A stretch of DNA of 64,000 nt from positions 3,224,001 to 3,288,000 of the forward strand of contig CM027378.1 of assembly GCA_015680905.1 (NCBI GenBank), written 5' to 3'. This document shows positions 44,582-55,689 of this stretch, one piece after another. The notes under the pieces are model-generated. The model ran no database searches and was not told the DNA's origin. It was given only the letters and a program-made list of their open reading frames with translations. Position 1 is the stretch's first letter. Each line of letters opens with the position of its first letter. Made by a program: the position numbers and the translations under genes. The DNA is from Coptis chinensis (taxonomy: Eukaryota > Streptophyta > Magnoliopsida > Ranunculales > Ranunculaceae).

Positions 44582-47500
44582 ATGTCTAATTCAGATGACA
44601 CTCGTTCTAATGAAGTAGTGGAGGAGTCGCTAGGATTTAAGAGTGAAGGGGTGGTAAGATCTGAATCTGTTGTTGCGATAGCGAGTAGCTCTGGTCGTGG
44701 TGAAGTTTCTGTATCTAGTGGGTTGCCTCCTAGAATTGTTGATAGAAACGCTGTAAAAACCTTTGTAAAGTTGAGGGAATCTTGTGGTATAACGGTGAGC
44801 GAACTGGCTATTTATGACTTGGGTCATATGAAAAACGTATTTAGCATAGAGTTCATTCCAAGGGAGTATGGTGTTGTTGTTTGTGAGGGATAGCTGAGAG
44901 CTGGGATGAGGTAATCTTTTTCTAGGTTAACCTGTGATTTCTTGAATTTTTGTGAGAAGGGGCCTTGCCATTTTGTTGGCAATACATGGTGTTTGTTGAG
45001 GGTTTTTTATTTGCTAAATGAAAGTGGTGGGTATATGATTGAGGTCGCTGATATTTTGGAACACTTTGCTGTGAAGCGATCTAGGGCAAATAACTTTAGT
45101 TTACAGACCTTGACTAAGAAGTCGAGCATTTTGGATGGGGTTAGTAACGAACCCTGGGAGAAGAGGCTGTTTCTAGTGGTTGGGAATTATTGTGCCCCTG
45201 GGTTTAGTATTGAAACTAGGGTTTGTAATTTTTCTGGTATGTTTATGTTTTCTTTGTTGTGTGTTTAAAGCACAAGTGTTGTATCGAACTGACCTGTGAT
45301 ACTGTTGTTTTGCAGAGGTCGTTATATCCAGGAAAACTAGGCATGGGGTGATTGAGAAAGTCGCAAAGTTGAGCCGAGCTCAGAAGCAGTCGCTATTACC
45401 TGAAGTAGCAAACTACTTTGTTAAAAAGGGAGGTCCAGAGATTCATCTGAAGAGAAGGAACCAGAAGAAGTGAGCTCAGGGGGTAATTGATAGTGAATCG
45501 TCAACTGAATCTTTGATGGAGAAGGGGAATGGTGGTCTTGTTACGAGGGAGAACAGAAACAAGAACCGTTCTGGGACTCACAGCGTCCTATGGGGGGAGG
45601 TGGGACGTCTGGTTCTGGAGGAGGGTTTGTGAGGCGACCTGTCCAGGGTGGTGGTAGTGGCAACCAAGTCGCTCCACGGGAGAGGACGAGGGATAGCTCT
45701 CCCCTGGATCTGGAGGAGATTGGGTTGGTGGCTCGCGGGCCAAGCGGCCTAGCAAAGCGGAAGGCTGATGAACCTGATCTTCGGGTCACCAAGCTGGCGC
45801 AGATCGTGGACCAATCCACTGGGGAGGTTCTGGTGCCTAACCCAAGCAAACTGGGAGGAAGAGGTTGAGGAGCACGCGTTCACGGACCATTCACGATCTT
45901 GGAATCCCTAATCTAGAGAGTTTTTAGAAGGGATCTTTTTTGGCTGGAGCTGATGCTGGTGGAAAAGGGGAGGGGAAGGTCGGTTCCACGGATGCAGGCA
46001 AGACGACCTTCCATAAGGGTGGGGGTAACGAACAGGAGAGGAACCTAGTGTACGTCAATCCCAGGTCGGGCAAGAAGCACCTGGTGAAGAGATCATATTG
46101 TTGCTACAAATCTACGCCTATTATTTCATGCTTGTTGGATGGGATTGTTCTTGACGATGATCATAAGGACTTGGATGGGAAAGAACTTGATGAAAACTTG
46201 AGGGCGATGGATTTGGCCGCATGTTTGGTAAGTGTTTAAGCTCTTGCTGTAGTTATTTGTTTTTTTGTAAGCAGTTGTGTAACATTTGTTGTTGTTGTTG
46301 TGTAGTGATAAACATAAAAAGATAGTTTACCTACGAAATGAACATGAAACTCAAAACGTAAGTAAACTAAAACTTATTACGAGCCTAATTTATCAAGTTT
46401 TCTACTCTCAATTCTATCGAAATAGAGTGGAGTAACAAATTCGTTCCACTCCTAGTTCTTTAGCATGGAATATTTTCTAGTCTAATTAATCGGTCTTAAG
46501 TCTAATGAGAGATTTATGAGGGGAATTCTATACTACAAGGTGAATTCAATTAACAAGTTACGAATAACGAAATGATAGAATGCTAAGGGGGTTGAATCTA
46601 GATAAAGAATTAAAGGGAATTGAATCCACCTTAACTCAACTTAATCCTACTAACAAAGACTCGTCGTGATCCAAATTGAATGCTTTGCATATCAAAATAG
46701 TAATTATAATCCCTAATTATACATGGCATTTCTACCAATTCATAACTAGCATGTGATCGATTAAACCCATTCTCATGGTGAATTAATCGTTTCTAGAGTG
46801 GAATAATTATCATGACGATTTCTAAGTTTAACAAAGATCAAGCGTCATCAAGGCTTCTTCAACCCCTCTAATGGAGGTTTAGCCTTGATTCATACCACTA
46901 TCATTTCCCATTAATTTAAAACTAGACATCATATAAAAATTCTATCTTTATGCAATTTATCTAAACAATGATTGAAATCTCAGGTAATAACTAGGAAATG
47001 AATAACAAGTAATAAAGGAATTTAGATCTAAACAATTGTAAATGACAAAAATCGAAATTGACAAACTAACTATTTTATTTATCAAACTAATGAAGAACAA
47101 TGATTCTAAGAGTTTAATCTAAAACAAGAATTGAATTTAAACTAAACTTAATTTTATTTAATGAAAACTAGATCTAGAATTATCTATAGTTTTAGGTCTA
47201 ACTAGCTACCATTAACAAAGAGCTAAGCTTTTGTTTTTATATGTTTCAGATCCAAAAATCGTGCATGGGCTTGGAGCCATGTTTTGGGCCAGAGAATCAG
47301 GCCCAAAACCCAATTCTTTCAGTCCAAAAAGGCCTCTTCAGCTGCAGTTGGCTTTGATAGACTTCTCGTCCACTTCTGCTCCTCTTATTGGGCCAAGGCT
47401 TGGACCATTGGAAAGCTCTTTCCGATCCGGTCATTTTGACATAAGGTAGACCCAATTCCGAGGTCTGAGTCCAAAGATACGGCCTTCGGAAGTTCTGCTG

Positions 47501-48340
47501 ACTTTGTGTGCTATTTCTGCCCGCGTTGACTTTGACTTTTCAGCTTTGACCGGGCTTTAGATAGGCTTTGTCTTCTTGAATCTTGGCCTTCAATCACAGA
47601 ACTCCTTAGCAACCAACCATTGCTCCTTTATCTCATCACAGTGGCACATTTCTGCACATAATTGACTTTGAAGCCTGAAACGCATAAAAACACGTAATCA
47701 GTATTAACTCTTAATTATTATTCACATAATTGGTCTAAAAGTATGACTATTACAGGGTTAAAACTACAGTTTTGGCCTCTTATCATGTAGCTTCTAGCGG
47801 GTTATCAGAAGTTGAAGCAGATGGCTCAGATAGGCGAGTCTGAAAATGGCTAGTTGGAAAAACTCAAGGACGAACTGGCAAATGTTAGGCAGGTTCAAAT
47901 GTCGAAGGAGAGAGAACTGGAGGAGTTGAAGAGGGTGCACAACGACATCTTGTTAGAGAAGCTGACTCAGGGTAGCTCGATAGCAGAGCTCGAGGAGAAG
48001 TTGGCTTCTGTGACAGAGTATGCCAAGACGTGCAAGATGGTTGCTCAGGGGGCACGGCAGGCCTATGAAGGTTTGGGCCAAGACTTTAACGAATTGGAGT
48101 AGATATATCTTCAACTGAAGAAAGAGCATGAACGTGGGGCTCCAGGTACACCTATGGTCGATGTACCTAGAGATGCTAGTAATGCTCCATCTGACATTCA
48201 TGTCGTCCTTACTGAGCGATCTGAAGATGTTGTCACTACTCTCGATGTTGTTGCCCCTGCCCGAGACGCTGATGTTGATGTTGCTACGCCCGAAGAACTA
48301 GACCAGTTGCAGATTGAGTCTTTGATGAATGTTGTTTGAT
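44582..48340 (+). pseudogene. Tat-1 antisense gene, copy A (transposon-type protein with coiled coil)
   Basis: Parts in order: 44582-44893 (Ser-rich start, then VKTFVKLRESCGITVSELAI-like segment), about 44920-45234 in another frame (NTWCLLRVFYLLNESGGYMI, EVADILEHFAVKRSRANNF), intron 45235-45315, 45316-45470, 45590-46227 (charged, then STPIISCLLDGIVLDDDHKD), an intron interrupted by a solo LTR, and 47791-48340 (coiled coil ELEELKRVHNDILLEKL, IAELEEKLASVTEYAKTC). The first half resembles the 'putative gypsy-type transposon' (PF04195-like) proteins of plants; that is inference. Stops at 44891, 45470 and 48100 and frame changes make it a pseudogene. The gene lies between pol and the 3' LTR on the opposite strand, as known for some Tat elements (Grande, Retand). 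Confidence 0.6.
46306..47785 (-). mobile_element. Solo family-A Athila LTR, TSD TGTAG
   Basis: Minus strand TGATAAGAGGCC (47785) to TTATGTTTATCA (46306), 1480 bp, colinear with the 3' LTR at 4392-5863. Flanked by a perfect TGTAG at 46301-46305 and 47786-47790. No internal sequence. The target is the 3' splice site of the last intron of antisense gene copy A: the intact copy B has ...TTTGTAG then TTTCTTGCTAGG at the same place. Both duplicated sites keep the AG acceptor. Confidence 0.92.
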
Positions 48341-48634
48341 TCCTTCTTTGTAAGTCAGTTGTGTTCTTGATTTTTCTTGTAAGTTGTTTGGAAGTGTGAA
48401 GATACAATAGAAATGGTTTCTTGGGCTTGTCTCGGTAGTTCGCTTTTCGAAATGGTTGTGGCATGGGTCAGATACTTAAGAGCTGATAACCTGGGGAAAC
48501 CTGGGCAGTTCGCTTTTACTAAGTGTAGTATTTACAAACTAAACGAACTAGTTTATCGGATTGTTCTGGGCAGTTCGTGATGTGATGAATGCTTGCTAAC
48601 CGAGTTGGTTTTTCTAGGATGTCCCAGCAGCTCG
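48341..48634. repeat. GGGCAGTTCG-rich spacer after antisense gene copy A
   Basis: Three GG(T/G)(C)AGTTCG words near 48433, 48506 and 48571. The same word recurs right of the CACTA-2 insertion (about 55042) and after antisense gene copy B (about 56940 and 56985). This marks colinear duplicated spacers. The segment is split from 55005 onward by CACTA-2. Confidence 0.55.
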
Positions 48635-48654
48635 CACTACCAAAAGAACGACTT

Positions 48655-48990
48655 TACCCGACTGACTATGGCTGTCGCGAAAGGTATTACCCGACAGACC
48701 AAAACTGCCGCAAGACCGTCGGAAAATGCTCGATCGGCATAGGCTTCCGACGGTTTTTATTGGTCAAAACAGGCCGTCGGGGTTGAGGATCTTTGCCGAC
48801 GGACATTCCTGCTGTTAATAACCGTCGGTTATGCCGACTGTCAATAACCGACGGATAGTTGTTGCTGTTAAAAACCGTCGGATAGTTCTGCTGTTATGAA
48901 CCGTCGGTTAGACCAGCTGTCACCAGCCGTCGGATATCCCAGCTGCTAGCCGTCGGGTAGTTTGCTACTAGACATTTTTTATCCGTCGGG
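48655..48990. repeat. Subterminal repeats of CACTA-2, left
   Basis: At least ten copies of CCGTCGG or its complement within 340 bp, some in TAACCGTCGGTTA-like palindromes. A matching set lies at about 54763-54988 at the right end. This is the expected binding-site architecture for a TNPA-type protein; no such protein is encoded in the element. Confidence 0.8.
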
Positions 48991-49204
48991 TATTAGTTCT
49001 TTATTTTAAAAAAAAAATCTTATAATAATTGTTTCATGTATCCCAACATTACATTCTTGAAAATGCCCACTCAAATGCTACAAACGCCAATTAAGAAGTT
49101 CAGATTTTGATATAACATTTATGCTAACCACTATTCTGCAGGGAAGTGCGGTTAAGAATTGGCCATAATATACATTCATCTCGGCAACTAATAACACACC
49201 TCAC

Positions 49205-49630
49205 CACCTTCTCGAGTTAGATTTTCCACATAGTCTATTCATTGCAATAGCAATTGCTTCATGAGTTTCTCTTGAAATTGCTCCAAGTGACATTCCACCA
49301 AGGCGTTGAACAATGGAAGTTGCAGATTCAACCTTCCCTACTGGAATTGAAGGCCGATCACTTTTGAACTCAAGTAGGTCTCGAAGAACCTATATAGAAA
49401 ATGGATAATATATATATCTATCAAGATTCCTTAATTAAGTTTAGGAGAATTTTAACAAGCTCAATAGTATGATGTGCCAGTCAAACAAGAAGCTTTGATA
49501 ACTCACATTCACAGGTCGGTTAGCCAAGTGTTGCTGATAAACTGTGAATGCACTTTCATTCTTTTGGCGAACTGCTTTATGGAGCAGTTTTGACATTTCG
49601 GGATTATTTCCATGGTATTCATCTATGGAA
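49205..49630 (-). pseudogene. GLT1: Captured GLT1 (NADH-glutamate synthase) fragment
   Basis: Two exon-like blocks on the minus strand. About 49625-49508 encodes [20 protein letters not shown] and [12 protein letters not shown], followed by a GTGAGT donor. About 49392-49205 encodes [20 protein letters not shown] and [20 protein letters not shown]. These are consecutive segments of the glutamate-synthase central/FMN region; [13 protein letters not shown] and [11 protein letters not shown] are of the NADH (GLT1) rather than ferredoxin type. Two residues' worth of sequence is deleted before GGMSLG, and the glycine-rich end is frameshifted (NSRRW in place of NSGEGG). Intron 49393-49507 is retained. 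Confidence 0.88.
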
Positions 49631-50064
49631 AATAAGAAGAATCATTAGTCACAGAGATACTCCATATAAAATGGATGTAATAAAGTTGAGACAAGGGCCA
49701 TTACTGGAAGAAAATGTATGAGACAAGGGCCATTATCTTGACCGTCAAATGGGTCGACTTATTTTTCACTTAAATCACAGTCATAGGTACCCAGGTGGGT
49801 CTTAGGCCATCCGATATAAGATATTCACATGTGGACAAAACATAGCAACTCAAAGACCTTTCAACCTAATGCACATTTGTCGAAAGACAAAATCAAAATA
49901 CTTTTCTTTCCTAAATCCTAATGCTGCACTGTAAAGGTTCTCAATAGACTGGTCATACATGTCCAGTATAAGTAAATGAGGAAATAGTAGTCTCAACGTC
50001 TACTCCTATACCAACAAAATTCGCAAAGAAACACAATAATGTTAATATTACATCTGAAAGTGAA

Positions 50065-51500
50065 CGTACCTCCCCGCTGTCAGCATTTACAAATGCATCA
50101 ATTCGTGAGAATCCTTCTAGTCCGAGAGTGTTTGCAATAAGTTCTATTCTCTGTTTACATCTTTCTAGGGCTTCATTACTAGTACAAGAGAAGAAAAAAC
50201 AAAGCTGGGATGTGAGTAGACATGAATAATATAATTTTTAACTTGAAATTTCCAAAGGAGTATCGGGGAATAGTTGAACAAGTTGCTAACGGTCGAATGA
50301 GCTCCTATTTTTCTCTAAAAAAAAAGGATGTGTTTGGCAAAAAGTTCAAGAAATGTTAATAAGGGGCCTTCTCAAGAAACAATCGCGCATGATTAGAATC
50401 ATGTGGAGTCTACCTGCTCAGGCTCAAATCCCACCACATTTTATCAAAGGTTAACAGGTTGGAAAATTTTTTCGATTATTTTCACCGGGCACTTGTTTCA
50501 AAGATTTAAACCGATTTGACTTTTTGTTTAAATATTAAATTAAAAAGAAATTATGGACAAGGAATTCAATTTCCATAAAATCAAGGGTTTTCTTGATGAA
50601 CCTCATAATTGAGGATGGCGGCGGAGTTAGATTGATGCCAGTTCCACCTGTAAAATCAAGTAGCAGCAGACTTTAAGGCACATAGAACAAAACCAAATTT
50701 ACATAATTGATATAATTAGACCATTCGCAACAAAATTTCTTTTTATAAATTCTAAATGCCTCTTTCATAGATCTTCAAAAGATATTACTTCACAACATTC
50801 ATAATTAACAAAAGGCGCCAATCAACTACTCCGGTTTTAGCACATGCAAGCCGAGGTGAGGATACATTCCCCTTAGTTGAGTACTTCTAGAATTAAAAAA
50901 AAATACTTCCATTTTATTGTGGGGAGACAAGGATGAAACTCCTAATATGTTCAAAGACATATTTGTGAAGGTATAAAGATCTGTCAAAGTTTTGAAGCCC
51001 GAGCTTAATCCTATCATCTAATGGGTGCCACTATCACGCAAACATTTTCTTTTTCTCTTCTTCTTTCTCTCCTTTTTCCTTAATTTTCATAGACTAACAA
51101 GCAATATGTAAGTAGGCAACAATGATTTTGGTTTCAAATCCATCAGAAACGAAGGTAATACAACTAAGGCATCAGTTTAACATGTGCAATCAGTAACCAA
51201 CATTCATAAAGTAGTACCTTGAAATTTCTCCTCAAGAGATAAAATGTCACCAGATTCCTTAACAGTGACATTGGGACTTAGAGATTGCATAGCTCCACGT
51301 TTCCCAATAACACCAACAGTAATTTCAACCCATCTATTGTTTCCTTTCCATATGAGGTGGTGTGAATTTTCACTTGGTGATTTCGATGAAATGATTATCT
51401 CATCAGTTTCAACAAAAGGTTCAAATATTAGCAGCTCTCGGAGGAGGATTTGGCAACTCAATGACTCCATGTGCCTAAGAATTTGTTTTGGAGGAGAAAT
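50065..51500 (-). pseudogene. Captured D-alanine-D-alanine ligase family fragment
   Basis: Minus-strand blocks in order: about 51490-51218 (AHGVIELPNPPP, frame change, LLIFEPFVETDEIIISSKSP, WVEITVGVIGKRGAMQSLSP, ILSLEEKFQG), about 50648-50605 (GTGINLTPPPSSIM) and about 50185-50072 (RCKQRIELIANTLGLEGFSR, IDAFVNADSGEV). These match, in order, the ATP-grasp region of the plant D-Ala-D-Ala ligase family protein. The block borders have intron-like context and the intervening sequence is retained, so it is a genomic capture. The frameshift between NPPP and ELLIFEP shows decay. The stretch 49640-50060 is intronic or junk. Confidence 0.82.
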
Positions 51501-51519
51501 TAAATCGTTGAGAATCAAT

Positions 51520-54070
51520 AGAGAAAAATTACCATTTTATTTTCACATAACATCAGTCCTTCAAGATATTATAGACAAAATATGTGTCTTCCTATATACA
51601 ATACACACTCAAATCAACAAGCATTCACATAACTGATCTCTACATTATGATGTAGGAATAATGCATGTAAAATCAAGGTGCTCTAAACTATTTCAGCGTC
51701 ACGATTATCGGATTTTGATCATAAACATAAAAAAGCTAACAAAGTCAACACTTAATCCATATGTGACCTCACAGAGAATGCATGTGTAGATTTGAGGACT
51801 AAACTTCTTTGTTTGTTTTCACACATAAGATAAATTATTCCGGTTACTAAACAAGTTAAATTGTTTGCCAAACCATGTTATCAAAAACAGAAAGTTGGAG
51901 CCTAATGTGTATTAAAGGAAAGCGGTATTCTCGGAAGACAGATATTTGGAGACCTAATAGAAAGTCAGGTTTAATTGATCTAAAAATAAAAAGTTGTTGA
52001 CACCTTTGATAGACTGTTCAAGGAATCTGTAGAAGACAATCCCTCAAAGCATTTGCATACACCGCAAGGTCTACCGTGGAGTGCAAAAACAAACCTGATC
52101 ATCACCGTAAGAGTTGAGCTACAACAATGTCATAATTATATCGTTGGTCATACCATAATCTCAAGAACTCCAAGTAGAGCATCCATCTCGAGCTGGTTTC
52201 ACACATAATGTTTCACACTGCAGGTTTTGGTCAACTCAAGCCAAATATCCGGTGTGGGTGGGCATACGAGGAGCTCATCTTTGCTTCGAACTTCTTTGTT
52301 TATTGTAAGCACCCCAAGATCTTGTAGCTACATATAGAAGAGTGGAATCAATTAATTGAGGGAAGGAGAAATCATTTCAGTTACATAACATGGAGAGGGA
52401 TATAAGCACAAAAGTACAAGTATCAGTAAACTAAGAACAATTAACTCACTTGGTTCATTATGATATTTAAAAATTAAAACTCAAAACGTGAAACTATTTT
52501 GTGTCGTTCCATGAGAGTGAAAGTTTATATCCCCTATCTTTTGCAGTAAGTAGTATCCAAAAGAATATATAATTGCCGAAACATGGATGATTCTCGCGAT
52601 TGGATCAAATACATGGTCATGCCATTAGCAGGCAAATTGGGGATATCATCTGGTTTGGGAAGAATGGGCCTTGAAAAACTCTTTGGGGAAATACATGAAA
52701 ATAATAGTGAGGAGTGCCGGATTGAGAAAACGATGGGGCTGGGGAGAAAGCAAAAGTTACAAGTGCATTTGAGCCAAAGTTAGTGAAACGCAAGACCCGA
52801 TCCCACGACCTCTTGTGCGAATAGGGAATATCTCTGACAACATTAACCAACTAATAGGACCAAAAGATATCTGAAGAAGCCATTAAAGAACAAAGTCCGG
52901 TCATCAAAATAACCTTCACATATTGAAGAGAATATAAAGAGCTCTGCAACAGTCTATAGATTCATTAGAGATCAAGATTACTTTGTTTCTCCTTGTGACT
53001 TCACCAAAAATGACGAGGTACAAACAAGAGCTATATTCTTATTCCTATTTATGTGTTTTTTTTCTTACTTTTTCTTTTTGTTCTGGCAGTACCAGAGGAA
53101 AGTTTCAGAGGACGCAACAAAATTTTACCTGGTAGCAACCAACATAAAGAAGCGAGAAATTACCGCAATGATAGGAAAACCTTGAAGAAGTTTATAGTAA
53201 GCGTGAGAAGTGGCAAGGAAAGCCGCGTCGTGACATAGAAGGATATTAAAGTGAGCTTTCAAGATTTCTCAACTATCAGTATCCTGAAATGGCATAAAAC
53301 ATTTCATGAAGAAAGATGACGAAGAGAGATGAGAAGCATACAATGCCACCGACACCTCAATCAAGAAGGGTCGCCTTCCAAGCTCATCAACTTTTGGGAT
53401 GGCTACTCCCTCGTCATCAAGAATCGCAGAAAGATCAATAACAAATCATCTTGAAGACCAAAAATATTTAGAGCTGCATTACTCAAATTTGAATCAACCA
53501 AGATTAATCAGGGACTAACGAAAGTGTCCTTATTTGAACAAGATACTTGTAATGTCGGAAGCTTTTAGATACTAGTTTGGTTTGGAAGCGAGGTCCTTGA
53601 GCATACCTTAAACACTCCCATTACAACTGAAATCTGAAAAGATCGATGCAACAAAAATCCAAAGAAACCGACATAAATATTAATGGAAAGCATCCGCGAT
53701 ATAAGGTACTCGAGAAAAATTACAAATCTTTCCAATTTTAGCATCTCGTAAATGTTGATGTGAAGAGAAAGTACGAAGAATAGACCCTGCATAATACATA
53801 ACACTTGGCTGCCCTGTTATCTACATTTGTTGGATGATAAGATTTAGTTTACAAGTTCCTGTGTGCTCCTGATTGACCCATTAGGTATGCAAAATAAGCA
53901 TCAAATTTATTCTGGAGGAAAAAGGAAGTTCAACTACCTGCTAGAAGAGGACCAAACCCCCACCAATTATGAAAGCCTTCAAATTCTCCCCTTCAAACAC
54001 CTCCCAGAAAATGTATGCACAACACGGTTTTGTTAATTTGTGCTAAGCCAATTATGCGATATTGCTTGGA
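51520..54070 (-). other. Captured sequence with unrecognised exon-like blocks
   Basis: Mostly AT-rich. On the minus strand short coding-like blocks appear: near 52320-52235 (VRSKDELLVCPPTPDIWLEL) and near 53435-53340 (IDLSAILDDEGVAIPKVDEL, then GRRPFLIEVSVAL). I cannot name their sources; they may be upstream exons of the ligase gene or of a third gene. Plus-strand ORFs here (52583-52783, 53053-53238) show no recognisable motif. Confidence 0.4.
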
Positions 54071-54077
54071 ATAATAA

Positions 54078-54203
54078 GCCAACCTGCCGGAATATTTGAA
54101 GAACATCAGCTTTCAAGGAATTGGCATTGTCCAATAAGGTTCCATCCAAATGAACGGGGAACAACAAGTATGCTTCATGATTCCACCCTCCTTGCATTGT
54201 CTA
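54078..54203 (-). pseudogene. Unrecognised captured exon
   Basis: An open minus-strand block encodes TMQGGWNHEAYLLFPVHLDG and NSLKADVLQIFRQV and is preceded by a TTGTGTAG acceptor-like context. It reads as a genuine conserved plant exon. The source was not recognised. It is the 5'-most captured block on the minus strand. Confidence 0.45.
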
Positions 54204-55149
54204 CACAAGAAATTTGAAAGGTGTTAAAGTAACCAAATGATTATCAAATACCCCCATCTAACACAAAAGTAAAACTTTCAAGCAAAGATCTCTAATTCCA
54301 GTGAGGAAAAGGCACGCAAGAGTCATGGCAGTGCTGCAGACAGACTGCACACTCGTAGAATCACTTGCATAGTAAAGATATTATTCTTTTTTTTTGATAA
54401 AAAAGATCTTGTTCTTAAGTTCTTTCACCAAAGAAATTAAGAGAAATGTACTTTTTTGTATTTGGTTTTCTACTTCTACTATGTTGACTAGAACTCATTG
54501 AAATTAACTAAATATTCAAACATTAAAATTACCTGTTCAGGTTGAGAACGAAGTGACTGTGGTGCCAATGAAATTCAAGAGTTTCATGAGGTAATGATGT
54601 AATCAGCAGGGCTATTGCAGAAGGCGAATAGTAGAAGAAGGAGAAGCTGAAAAGTCAGAAGTTTTAGAGTCGGCTTAATTATTTTAATTTTAGGGTGGTT
54701 TAATTTTTCTTGAAATTTTGGGCGTGGGAAGTGAAATCTTTGCCGCCTGATAATTGAATATATATGCCGACGGTTAAGTAGAATTGCCATGTTTAGGTGT
54801 CCATTGGAAACAAACAATGGTTAAAGCCCGTCGAACTAGCCGATAGCTAAAAACTCTCGTGCAACCGTCGGACAGAATAAAACAATCGGGGACGGATGGC
54901 CAACTAATACCCGACGGATAAAAGGCGTTGGTAACTTCCTATGGTTATAAACCGTCGGGTAATCTTTCTGGAGTCTGTCGGGTAAAGTCGTTTTTTTTGT
55001 AGTGTCGGTTAGTAGACGAACTGGTTTCCTGAGTTTGTATAGGCAGTTCGTTCTTTTACATTTATGAAACGTATGGTTTACTCTTCTTGGTCTTTTTCTT
55101 GATGTCTTGAATGCAATTTGCCTAATGTTGTTGCACTTGCCTAGCGTTG

Positions 55150-55375
55150 TAGGTTTCAGCTTGTAAGAAGTGTTAAGGCTATATAGCCTGTGAACTAGAG
55201 TGAGCGTCATGCTCTTAGAGAGCATTCTTCACTGAGTCGCTCCTAGCGTCGTAGGTTTCAACTAGTGAAAAGTGTTAAGGCTATATAGCCTATGAGCACG
55301 ACTGAGCGTCTTGCTCTTAGAGAGCGTTCTTCACTGAGTCGCTTCTAACGTTATAGGTTTCAATGTAAAAGCGAT
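55150..55375 (+). repeat. About 102-bp tandem repeat, two units
   Basis: Two units, each with GAGCGTC.TGCTCTTAGAGAGC then TTCTTCACTGAGTCGCT, TAGGTTTCA and GGCTATATAGCCT. Related to but shorter than the 121-bp units at 57222-57710. It lies upstream of antisense gene copy B. Confidence 0.7.
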
Positions 55376-55689
55376 CTGCTGAGAGAGGACGAGAGCACGT
55401 GTTTAGCACATGTGATGATGCGAACCGTTTGTGAGCAAAAATAGTAACTGCCTTGTTTTGTGGAATTTGAAAAGACAGCGGGTCATGAGACACGTCGATT
55501 AGGGTTTCGATGTAATAATGGTATGTATTGGGAAGTGAACAGTTTTACCATAAAAACGTTATTAGAGAAGTGGAGGGGTACTGGTTCGTTATTTTTCTGG
55601 ACTTTGCCAAAGCTCTTGAGCGCTTCAGGTTAGTTTCAAACTTCTTTTCCTTTCTCGTCTTCTTTGATATGTAGGTTTTGTATGCTTGT

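Larger units (their letters stand above)
48635..55004. mobile_element. 6.4-kb CACTA transposon with captured gene fragments (CACTA-2), TSD TCG
   Basis: Ends: CACTACCAAAAGAACGACTT at 48635 and, inverted, CACTACAAAAAAAACGACTT ending at 55004; both continue TACCCGAC. Flanked by TCG at 48632-48634 and 55005-55007. CCGTCGG/CCGACGG words are dense inside both ends. No TNP2 or TNPA coding is visible, so it is non-autonomous. The interior carries minus-strand exon fragments of at least two identifiable host genes (GLT1 and D-Ala-D-Ala ligase) plus unrecognised exons. It lies in the spacer between the two antisense-gene copies of Tat-1. Confidence 0.92.

Noticed and set aside
45590-45868. Gly-rich ORF as a host glycine-rich protein
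   Set aside because: It aligns with the corresponding segment of antisense gene copy B (55740-55960) inside the same retrotransposon, so it is element-derived.
49205-51500. Real resident host genes for glutamate synthase or D-Ala-D-Ala ligase
   Set aside because: Only a few exons are present, with deletions and frameshifts, and they lie between CACTA termini with a perfect TSD; they are captured fragments.
52583-52783. Plus-strand ORF and its minus-strand shadow 52617-52850 in CACTA-2
   Set aside because: No recognisable motif, and the supported captured exons are all on the minus strand; probably chance frames.
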